Below, piece after piece: positions 23,737 through 33,900 of a stretch of DNA of 64,000 nucleotides. Both the position numbers and the translations under genes were made by a program. Numbering within the stretch: position 1 is the stretch's first letter; every line of letters starts with the position of its first letter. Origin of the DNA: Planococcus citri (lineage: Eukaryota; Arthropoda; Insecta; Hemiptera; Pseudococcidae). The stretch covers positions 67,486,460 through 67,550,459 of the forward strand of contig NC_088678.1 in NCBI RefSeq assembly GCF_950023065.1, given 5' to 3'. The notes below the pieces were generated by a model. It worked only from the letters and a program-made list of their open reading frames with translations, was not told the DNA's origin and ran no database searches.

Positions 23737-26129
23737 CAGGGATGAAAAGCCAGCCGAAAGCTTGAAGCCGAAAGCTGAAAGCCGAGCAGATTTTCGCACT
23801 AAGCCAGAAGCTAAAAGTTTGCAGATTTCATTTTTCCAAGCCAAAAGCTAGCCAAAAGTTTCATTTTTTTTGGCTTTTTCAAAAGCTTTTTTGCAGAATT
23901 GAATTCTCTAAATTCAAAAGATACAAAAAAATGAAAAAAATGTCATTCAATTTTATTTTAATGCGATTTAATAAAATGAAGAAAAAAAGAAAATAATTCT
24001 AGCAATGCATATTTTCCACTATTACTAATTCTGAAACCAAAGCACCTGATTTAATTTTTGATTCCCTTTTTTTGTAAATTGATGGTGTATCAGCTAAAAG
24101 TTCAAAGTCAATAGCTTAAAGCCAAAAGTGTAAAGCTAAAAGCTTAATGAAATACAGCTGAAAGCTGTTAAATTTAAAATACTAGGCAGCTAAGCTTAAG
24201 TGTGCGTAGCTAGCTGCCTTTTCTACAGCTATAACCATTATTACATCTAGGTAGTGCATAAGTGAATCAACCATGTCACAGTGATGAGAATTTTTGAAAC
24301 TCTCACTGCTTCAAAATAATAATTGTTTTTCAGTGTTTTCATATTTTCAAAATTACAATAGGTATTTCAGAATAATTAAGCTTGTATTGCTTCTAAATTA
24401 AGAAATTTCTAGTTGTTTTTCATAGTTTGCATTGTTTTAAAATTTACAAAATTTCAAATCAATTTCCCAAATTCCCCATCGCTACAATTTCATGAAGTTT
24501 TCAATAAATTTTCAGAATTTTGCATTGCTGCTGAGTTAGCAAATTTGCAATCAATTTTTAGAATTCACATTGCCTCTAAATAGTCAAATTTTGAATAATT
24601 TTTCAGAATTCTTATTGTCTTTAAATTAAAAAATTTCAAATTCAATTTTCAAGTTCATATTGTCCACAAATTGTAAAACGTTTACACAATTTTAGGAATT
24701 CACATTGCCTCCAATTTTTCAGAATTCTCATCTTCTTCATAAATATTACAATACGTCTTATTTCATATAATTTTCAAGTTCACATTATCTGCAACTTACA
24801 GAACTTTTAATCAATTTTTGGAATTCTCAGCGTCTCTAAATACAAATTTTCATATTATTTTTTTTAGAATTTCTATTGTCTTCAAATTTATAAATTTTCA
24901 AACCAATTTTCAGAACTTGCTTTTTATTCTAAATTAAGAATTAAATCTTATGAAATACAGTATGTTAAGAATTGGCATTGCCTCTAAATTACACAAAAAA
25001 AATATGGGTAATTTTTACAAAAAAATTTAACTAAATACTGGTATTTAGCACAATTAAGTACCAGATCCCATTCAATAATTTTTACTGTAATCGTATAGTA
25101 AAAATTATCATTTTAATAAATTTTGCTATAGTTAGGTACCAATAGTAAAAATCATTTTGTTTTAATAATTTTTACTAAATCATGATAATAAAAATTACAT
25201 GTTTCAATTTTACAAAAATTAGTTTAATTACTCATTTTGAAGTAATTTTTAAATTATAAGTAAAAATTTAAAAATTATTCATGTCAAGGTAATTCTTACT
25301 AAGTATACTTATGGCTATAGGTAGACAAAAAATTAATGAAATGAATTTTTAGTTAGCAAATATATCATAATTCATTACTCAATTTCAGCATTATTTTTAC
25401 CCCATTATCATGTACCTACTACATAGGTAACTCCAAAGCATTTACCTGTCCAATTTTCCTTCGAAAAATCTGTCACTTACCTACTTACCTCACGGGGATT
25501 CGAACCTGGGTCCCTAAATTTCCTATTCCTACCTACATGCCCTAACCACTCAGCCACAAATTCACTACGAGGGTTAGGGCATTAAAATAATATAATTATG
25601 TATTTGTTTGGTAAACGCCCCACCAAACCACTCCCACTTGGAATTTACACCTAACAGACGGGGGTGTAACAGGGTACAATGAAACACAGCTGGTGATGGA
25701 ATAGACTGGGGGTATAGCAGGGTACAATGAGCGGCAGGTGTTCTACAAGTCCCCTTTTCCCTTTTTTAGGATTTAATGCATTAAAATAATGAACTAAAAT
25801 TGCAATTACTCAGCAATTACCCATCCGAATTGAATGAAAATTAATCTATTCCCTCCGCCTTAATGATTCTCAAATGGTGTCCAATAGGTACAAAAAACGG
25901 TTGGATAGCTTAACAGAACATTCATTGTAATTGAAATTTCAATTTCTCAAAGCGAAACCAATAGTGTGCTACGCACACTAATAAGGGAAAGCCATTGGAA
26001 GCTAAAAGTTTGGCTAAAGCAAAGCCTCAAAAATCGAGATAGCCGAAACCTGAAGCCAACAGTTTCAATTTCGAAGTTTCAAGCTAAAAGCCAAAAGCTG
26101 AAGTTTCATTTTAAGGATTTTCATCCCTG
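23737..26129. mobile_element. Non-autonomous hAT element nested in the foldback element
   Basis: Bounded by 'cagggatgaaaa' and 'ttttcatccctg' (12-bp perfect TIRs; CAGGGATG is a classical hAT terminus) with the 8-bp target duplication 'ttcaaaac' on both sides (23729-23736, 26130-26137). Subterminal regions repeat the 'agccgaaagc / agccaaaagct' hexamers many times in both orientations, as hAT subterminal transposase sites do. No transposase ORF; the interior is AT-rich and holds a tRNA-like segment. Confidence 0.8.
25490..25562 (-). repeat. tRNA-derived segment (SINE head or tRNA relic)
   Basis: On the minus strand an A-box-like TGGCTGAGTGG (25556-25546) is followed by a B-box-like GGTTCGAATCC (25506-25496), the pol III promoter pair in correct order and at tRNA-like spacing. 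The text between and outside does not fold as a clear full tRNA and the acceptor stem is not evident, so a SINE head or decayed tRNA-Ser/Leu-like gene is more likely than a functional tRNA. Confidence 0.5.
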
Positions 26130-28046
26130 TTCAAAACTCGTAACACTACTGGAAAAAGTTCCATTTTGGTAGGTGTCGCGATTATATCGTTTATCGAGTA
26201 ATCCACATGCTGAAATGAATGATTTTCAAGTTCACAGAAAACTTTGACACCCCCTGATCTTAAAAAGGGTATAGAAGGCTGCGATTTGCGCCGTTGGCCA
26301 TCCCTTCGGAAGGTTATTCCACAGAAAAAATTTCAAAAAAATCGCCGACGCTCCTTACCACTTCTTGGTCGAATTGACGTGAAATGACCCAGGAGTGATC
26401 ATTGTGATCAGAGAGGTTTTGACGATCTGCAAGTGTTCGTATACGAGTAAATTACTTAATTAGGGAGACACTTACCTCCAAGTGGTTGTAGAGACTACAT
26501 TGGATATAATCTGGATACAGTTTCAATGCTGTTTCCGGTTTAGCATCAATTGAAATATTGTAAGTGTGTGATTCTATTTGGATACTCGATTCTGCCTTGA
26601 AGCTTTCGGGTATTGTTATATTCCAAGTATCGTACAGTTTTTGTATCGTGCTACCCTCGAATTGTTGAGATAATTTGGTGCTTATTTTTACAATCGGATG
26701 TTCTTCCAGTGAATCAGTGGGCTGAGTCCTGTTTCTGTTATCTGTGAAGCAGAAGGAAAAAAATAATTTTCGAGATTTTTTCGAGTAGAAATTCATCTAA
26801 AGATGACTTACATTTCATCGATGGCATTATGAAAGACGCAATCGCAAATTGAATCCCTTCCATTACCCACTTGGACTGATATTCCGTCAACGAGACGTTC
26901 GTTTTAGTGTCAATAACCGTGTAGTTATGGGGGGTCACATTGATACTTTGCTGTTTTCGATCAACCGTTATCGAAATTCTATCCACTTCAAAGTATAATG
27001 GAAAAATTGTAAAATTTCGACCATCGTAATGTAAATTAGTGGTTCCTCGGATATCTTTAATCGTCAGAGTGCTGACAGTTAGGCCAGAATTTTCAGCGAA
27101 CGAGTGACTATCGAAATTGTGCATTCCTGTGATAGTGATATTGCTCAGGGTACGACCTAGAGAAGTGATATTTGGTATAAAGATGTAATTTTTTCTTTTG
27201 AAAGCGATTTCTTCTTGAGAAGAGAGGCAAAACGCTGCATGGAAGGTTTGCACGAAGTTCTCGTTGGTTTGTAAATTGTATTCGAATAACGATGGTAGGC
27301 AGGTTTTGGCCAGTCTTTCGAGTTTGTACTGCATGTCTTTTGTCAAGTTTTGGTGGAGCCAAGGCGAATATATCTGAAATAATGTCAGTCTTTAGTTGGG
27401 TAGATATTCTTGTCTTATGATATTAGGTGAATTTTCAAAATCAATATAGAACTTACGTAATGAGATTCGTAACTTTTGTAGTGAATGCTTAAACTAACGT
27501 AGTATCGATAGGATACCTTCTTTGAGAAATTATTATACGGTAGTGTAGAAGTTAAGTCGATGGAGATGTTTTCAAAATTCACAGATCGTACGAAACCCAC
27601 TTGAGCTGCATCTCGGGTTTCTACCAAGTATCCTTTCATTTCAATTGATAGGTTGGTGAAGGATAAGAGCTGCGAAAAAATTGATACACGCGTGCTTCAC
27701 TTTCTTTTATCCAACAATGTGTTTTTTCCGAGCTCACAGTTTTGGCATAATATTACATGATACCTACCGCCCTATTATCGTGAAATAATCCTATTCGGAA
27801 GGTGGCAGATTCTGCTTTCACTGGGGTTACGGTGATACCAGTGAAAAAGTAGTCGCTCTCATAAGACCCTAAGTCGCAATCAATATATGTATCATAAGTG
27901 AACGAATCTAAATTCCCCATGCTGAGGAGTAATTTGTTGATCGTTGCTGGATTCATATTTTGGAATTTTTTTTGCGATGGTATTATTTAGCAGTGTTGTG
28001 ATGTCACGAGCCTCGCTCGAATTTGAACTTCGAGTTGAAGAAATGG

Positions 28047-28817
28047 CTGTAAAAATGAAAGGAAATTAATTGTGAGAGGTGAATTGAGTGAAATCGGCAA
28101 AAAGTCTCAATACACGATAATTTTTCTCAATTAAAAAAAAAGCAGCTCCCCATTTCCTCCTTCAGCAAAAACAGTTTAGTTAGGAAGGAAAAAAAATTGA
28201 AAAACACTTATTTTTGTCTTTGGGAATGGACAGCTTAGTACTTGTGAAAATTAAAAATTTTTGTCATTATGAATTTTTGTCCAATTTTGAAATTGAAGTG
28301 GTCAGAAATATTTTTGAAAGGAAATATTTTAAAAGAAACGAATATTTTTGGCCCGTCAATTTCAAAGTCAGTCAAAAATTCATATTGAAAAAATTTGTTT
28401 ATTTTCCAAAGTACTGCCCATTCCTAAAGTCAAAAATACGCTTTTCTCGATTTTTTTTCTCAAAGCTCGGTTGCCTCTTAAATTTCGAAGAAGGACAACT
28501 TGTCCATGTAGATAACGTTTTTTTCAAGTTGTGCCCGATTATATCCAAATCTGAAGTTTTGACATCCACTCATCAGACACCCTGTATTTCTGTCGTTTTT
28601 TTTTACGGTTTTGTGATGAATGAGCGAGGGAGAGGGGATCTAACTTTAAATTGCTCGTGGTCGAGTTCATGATTTTTTAAACGATACTGAATTTGTTTCT
28701 GTCCACGCAGAGACCAGTTTTCTAGTATCCTATGGGTACCCTTTACTTTTCAACAGGAATGAAACCAGTTTGTAAATACAAATGCGTCACTGAAATTAAA
28801 AAACAAATATTTCTTAC
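28047..28817 (-). other. Intron 1 of gene C
   Basis: Differs from intron 1 of A/B/D: about 28180-28590 is unrelated AT-rich text ending in 'cagacaccctgta', reminiscent of a TA-flanked transposon end, but no matching left end is found. The 152-codon plus-strand frame (28214-28672) runs into conserved intron sequence and is considered chance. Confidence 0.4.
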
Positions 28818-28854
28818 CTGTCAAAGCGAATGATATTAAAAGAAAAATCTTCAT

Positions 28855-28990
28855 TGTGCAGTTTGACTTTGTAAAACAGAAACACGTAATTTCTCGGGAC
28901 ATCGCTCGAAGGCTCGATACAATTTGCCATAATAGTTTTGATTTACGATTTACCAACAGTTCAGATGTTATTTTTGGCATTATCTTAGGT
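28855..28990 (-). promoter_or_regulatory. Conserved upstream block of gene C
   Basis: Minus-strand 'ctgcacaATG' and the 'tcgagcgatgtc' phrase of the array promoters are present, but with substitutions and an added 'ccttcgagcg' segment compared with A and B. The block ends at the TIR element at 28997. Confidence 0.4.
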
Positions 28991-28996
28991 TCAGAT

Positions 28997-29666
28997 GTGA
29001 TCTGTCACGAGAAAACCAGGTTAGTGTCTAAAAAATCGATTTGGTTTTTTTTATGGATATTGGTAGTACTCATTATGCAGAATCCGCCTGTGGTGGTTAA
29101 AACGTTCGCGAACGATTCTTTTGACCCTAAATTCAAAGTTAAAAAAATAGAGCAACTACAAAAAAAGTTTGAAAAATTTTTTTTTTGTGATTTTCTTGAA
29201 AAGTATGTTCTGGAGAGTCAATATGCAAATTTTTGGGGCAATCGGCCCACATTTGGAGGATTAGTGCCATTTTATTGAAATTTGAATGAGGCTTAAGCTG
29301 GAGAAATCAACTCTTTCACCTTGAACAAAATTTTTGAAAAAATTGAAAAACTCAATAAATAACTTTATTTTATATTAATAATTCATTCTTAGTAGTTTTC
29401 GCGAAATTTTTGGCGTGAAATTTAAAAAAATCGTCGAAAAAAATCGAAAAAATCGATTAAGGGAAATTTCGATTATTGGCCTTTGGCAACCCTGATTTTG
29501 AAAAAAAACTGTCAGGTTATGTTGGCACCCCTTGTGGCCAAAAGTGGTCCAAGTTTCAGGGACCTACGAATCATAGATTGCCGAACACATAGATTCAAAA
29601 CTTCAAACGTCCTTCCTGTAAAATTTACGTTTTGGACACTAACCTGGTTTTCTCGTGACAGATCAC
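28997..29666. mobile_element. Short TIR element (MITE) upstream of gene C
   Basis: 670 bp with about 34-bp terminal inverted repeats starting 'gtgatctgtcacgagaaaac', flanked by 'agat' on both sides (28993-28996, 29667-29670). Comparison with gene A (13.77 kb) and B (20.13 kb) shows the uninterrupted 'ggttcagatca' site. Plus-strand frames at 28856-29278 and 29483-29698 are not conserved with any protein I know. Confidence 0.65.
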
Positions 29667-29670
29667 AGAT

Positions 29671-30957
29671 CATTTTTTCAATCTACGTAGTCGGATAAAA
29701 TCTAAAATTGCTTGATAAGAAATTTTAATAGCTTGAGTAAAACACTCAATGCTAATTAATACAGAGTGCTCCTCTGTAGATTCAGATACCTTTTTATGAT
29801 TAAGTATTTTGCATATTTTTTGAAAAACATTTTTATTTTATCACAGACTGCTGGGTTCCTACTATACTTAAGTTGATGAAATGAAAATTTGTCAAGTTCT
29901 TATTGTACATAATTATCTATTAAATGTTTTGGTGTACATATAGAATCGATTGGTGACCTCTTTGAGCAATTCTGTAGCCTCTTGTGCATTTTTTAAATTG
30001 CCAGTTCTCGAAAAAAGAAATGGTCAGGTCTGGATTTGATCTGCATGAAACGAGTATTGAAAATTTTTTCCTCAATTTTCCGACTTTCAGAATCAATTTG
30101 TGAACTTCCTGAAGATCTGCAAATACAATTTTCAATTTTATTCTGATATCTTCAGAATAAATTTGTAGCCTTGTGCGAATTTTTTAGTTCTCCAGAAAAA
30201 CTGCAGCTAAGATGGAATTTTTGAACTAGTAGGTATAGAAATGATTTTCACAAATTTTTGTGTCAATATTTTGGTCTCCATAATTAAATTGTGCTTCTTT
30301 TGATTCAAGAATTTTGAAGCATTTGGAAATTATTTTCTTCGAATTTTTAGTAGGTACTCGGAAAAAATGATTAAAATCTGAATTTATATACTTACAGAAA
30401 ATTTTTAAAAACTTTTAGGCTCAATTTTCTGACCTCCAGAATCGATTGGTACAATTTTTGAATTATTCTGGCGCCCTGACTTGCACATTCGATTTTTTTT
30501 TTTTTGTACATATAAACTATTCTGGGGTTTACTGTGGTTTTTTAAATCAATTTTTTAGATCTCAAAAAAAGTCTAATGGTTTATTATTAAAAATGTTGTT
30601 AACAGCTTACAAATTCTAAGCCGCCATATGGCGGATACAAACTAAACAGGACCCTTCCTCCTTATTTAACGTAGGAATCAATTTTTGATTTGTGCCAAAG
30701 TAAATCAGAAAAGCCGCAAAAATATTTTACTGAAAGTGCATTCCATCCAAAATCGGAAAAACCAGAAATCCACCAATGAAGATAGAAGAAAAAAATACCT
30801 ACGTGCTTTTACATACAAGGGAATTCATCACTATACTTATTTTTAATGACAATATACATAGGAAACTACGAAAAAAAGAAGAGAATTTAATTTATTTGAT
30901 TGGTACAAAATTAATAATAGGTAGGTACGTAAATTGTATCTAATGATGAAAATAACG
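29671..30957. repeat. C-D spacer with ~190-bp repeat copies
   Basis: The first ~170 bp continue the conserved upstream region of gene C ('cttgagtaaaacactcaatgc'). From about 29930 to 30560 three diverged copies of the spacer repeat follow ('cagaatcgattggtacaatt', 'ttctgtagcctcttgtgcat'). A segment at 30600-30800 is unrecognised. Confidence 0.5.
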
Positions 30958-33900
30958 TTAAAAAACGAGACTAGTGAGATTATTAAAACAATCGTCAAGT
31001 ATACGTTGTAATTTTATCTCAATCCACTCCATTTGCTCACCAGTGAGAGAGACCGTTTTATTATCCTGAGAATAAACATCAGCCTCCGGACTGAAATTGA
31101 ACTGTACTACGATGTCTGCAATATCTGTGTAATTTCGTATCTGTAAAGCACGCTCTGTCAGCTGCAGCTCATCAAATGGTATCCATCTATTGTTTAAATT
31201 TATCCGAGTTTTAGCCTCATCCAAATGTAAATCAACGTATGTCGTCGATACGACCATGCTTCCATTGAAAAGGTGTTGATCAATTGAGACAAAAGCACTG
31301 GGTGATTCCTCCCACTCAGTGATTATCACGTTGTTTATTTTCGGTGTCATGAAGTCCTTTGCAATTCTACCCTCCGGTACACGGAAGGGTAATTCGTGAT
31401 CAGCGTAGAAAGGCAGGAAGTCGTCGAAAATTTTCACTGGCGCGGTACAGTAGTCCAATGGTGAAGAAAGTAGTGGTTCCGCGAAAGAGGACACGGTTTT
31501 CTCAATCAACGAGATCATCCAATTTTGCGCTTCCTGTTCTATCTCCAATCGCTCGTAACGTGTGAAATTGTATGAATTTGATAGCAGTTGTACCTGAAAT
31601 TGTGATTAGTTTGGAGTGATAGAGAGGGAGTATTTTGTAGAGTGATATGAAGTATAGGTATTTGTAATTTGAAAACAGTATTGCATGCGTACGTCTGAGG
31701 TTAAATAGGTTTCCACATCAAAATCATCCGAATTATTACGTTTGAATACTCCGATGGAAGCATGACCCATTTCAAAATCAATTTCGTTAACTTCGTGGGT
31801 GGTATTGAGCAGGCTAATTTTCCCGAGCAAAGGAGAGGTTTGGAATTGGATCTGAAATGTTTTAGTGCATTAGTGTGACTAGATTTTGAACAGCAGCATA
31901 TTCTTGAAGTGATCGTTGTGATCAGAGAGGAATTGACAATCTGCAAGTGTTCAATAAAATAATTGGGAAGACCACTTACTTGCAAGTAGTTGTAGAAATT
32001 ACATTTGATCCAATCTGGATACAGTTTCAATGCTTCTTCCGGTTTAGCATCAATTGAAATATTGTAAGTGTGTGATTCTATTTGGACACTTAATTCTGCC
32101 TTCAGGCTTAAGGGTATCGTTACATTCCAAGTATCGTACAGTTTTTGTATCGTGCTACTTTCGAATTGCTGAGATAATTTGGTGATCATTTTCACAATTG
32201 GGTGTTCTTCAAGTGAATTAGTAGACTGAGTCCTGTTTCTGTAATCTGAGAAAGCGGAAGAAAAAATAATAATTTATGAGATTTTTTCGAGTAGAAATTC
32301 ATCTAAAGATGACTTACATTTCATCGATGGCATTATCGAAGACGCAATCGCCAACTGAATTCCTTCCATTACCCACTTGGACTGATATTCCGTCAACGAG
32401 GCATTCAGTGTAGTGTCAATAACTGTGTAATTGTAGGGGGTCACATTTATACTTTGCTGTGTTCGATCAACCGTTATCGAAATGTGATCCACTTCGAAGT
32501 GTAATGGAAAAATTGTTTCATCACCATAATCTAAATCAGCGGTTCCTCGAATATCTTTAATCGTCAGAGTGCTGACAGTTAGACCGGCATTTTCAGCGAA
32601 CGAGTGACTATGGAAATTGTGCATTCCTTTGATGGCGATATTGCTCAAGGTACGATCCAGAGAGGTAACATTGGGTATAAAGAAGTAATTTTTCATTTTG
32701 AAAATATCTAAAGGAGATAGTGAAGTGATTTCTTCTTCAAGATGATGGCAAAACGTTGCATGCAGTGTTTGTACAAAGTTCTCGTTATTTCGTAAATTGA
32801 ACTCGAATAACGATGGTAGGAATGATTTGATCTGTATTTCTAGTTCGTATTGGAAGTCTGTTGTCAAGTTTTCGTGGAACCAAGGCGAATATACCTGAAA
32901 TTATGTGATTCTTTGGTTGGGTACATATTCTTGTTTAAAATGGGAGGTGCGATATTCAAAATTACGAAGAACTTACGTAATTAGATTCGTAACCATCGTA
33001 GTGAATGAAATCAATGTAAGGATAGAATTCGTTCTTTGAGAAACCTTCCATTGGTTCTGCTATTACGTAGATTGAAATGTTTTTAAAATCCAGAGATCGT
33101 TCGAAACCCACATGAACTGTGTCTGGGGTTGCTCCCAAGTATCCTTTCATTTCAATGGATAGGTAGTTGAAGAATATGGTCTGCGAAAAAATTGACGGAT
33201 ACATGATTTACGTTCTTTTATTCATTAACACGTTTTTTTTTAATTTTTTAACGTTTTTTTTTTTGTGTTTTTAATCTCATTAGTTTTGTTAAAAAGTCTC
33301 AGAAAATTATCTACTTATATGTATTTTGAGGACCGAGGCAATCGATTTTAAAGTTTGGTATTTTACGTAATAACTAGATACCTACCATTCTATTGTGATA
33401 AAATTCATGTCGTAAATGGGCAGATTCTACTTTGAGTGGGGTTACGGTGATACCAGTGAAATAGAATTCGTTCTCAAAAGGTCCTAATTCGCAGTCGGCA
33501 TACGTTGCAAAAGTGAACGATTTTAAATTCTCAATGCTAAGGACTAACTTGTTGATCGTAACTGAATTCATATTGTGGAATGTTTTTGCTATGGTATTAT
33601 TTAGCAGTGTTGTGATGTCATGAGCCTCGCTCGAATTCGAACTTTGAGTTGAAGAAATGGCTGTAAAAAAAATTAATTAATAAATAAAAAATAAATTGAA
33701 TGTGAGTGATTTGAATCGAGTGAATTGGCAGAAAGTCTCAAAATTATACACCGTAATTTTTCTCAATTAGGATTTGAAAAAAATTAGTAAGTATGCCAAC
33801 TACTCAATACTCATTCCCTCCTCCTCTAAAAAAATTTGAATTAGAACTTTAATTTATAGATGCATTATGTCGTCTTATTTTCTAGAATGGGGAAGGGGAT

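Larger units (their letters stand above)
22615..26391. mobile_element. Foldback (long-palindrome) TIR element in intron 5 of gene C
   Basis: Ends are inverted: 'tgggtcattccacgtcaatt' at the left and its reverse complement, with one mismatch, ending at 26391. Symmetry continues inward: 'tttcacgtatccgttgaaaaa' near 23135 pairs with 'ctactttttcaacggatacg' near 23435, and 'gatgagtttatttca' mirrors 'ggaataaactcatc'. Without the nested hAT (23737-26129) it is a palindrome of about 1.38 kb. Short flanking duplication, perhaps 'agg'. No ORF. Truncated relatives lie at 47885-47990 and at 58980-59066 with 60446-60690. Confidence 0.7.
21644..28854 (-). pseudogene. Gene C: array member with a one-base frameshift in exon 2 (possibly functional if the run is miscounted)
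   Basis: Exons: 28854-28818, 28046-27768, 27669-27457, 27373-26812, 26741-26476, 22545-22387, 22282-21644 (stop 21646-21644). Exon 1 encodes MKIFLLISFALT. Exon 2 is 279 nt, whereas family exons are 275 or 284, so the frame is broken by +1. The cause is an 8-T run (27966-27973) where gene B has 7; after it the family frame resumes (MNPATINKLLLSMGNL). Every other exon and splice site is intact, so a sequencing or assembly error in the homopolymer is a real alternative. Intron 5 is 3.9 kb because it carries a foldback element with a nested hAT. Exons 4 and 5 are nearly identical to those of gene B (ISITVDRKQQSINVTPHNYT, GSTIQKLYDTWNITIPESFK), suggesting recent duplication or conversion between them. 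Confidence 0.7.

Noticed and set aside
25490..25562. Functional tRNA gene
   Set aside because: Only A and B boxes are convincing; no acceptor stem or clear anticodon loop, and it lies inside a transposon.
28214..28672. 152-codon plus-strand frame in intron 1 of gene C
   Set aside because: It crosses from unrelated AT-rich text into intron sequence conserved with paralogues, where no frame is kept; composition is biased to F/K/S and no motif is visible.
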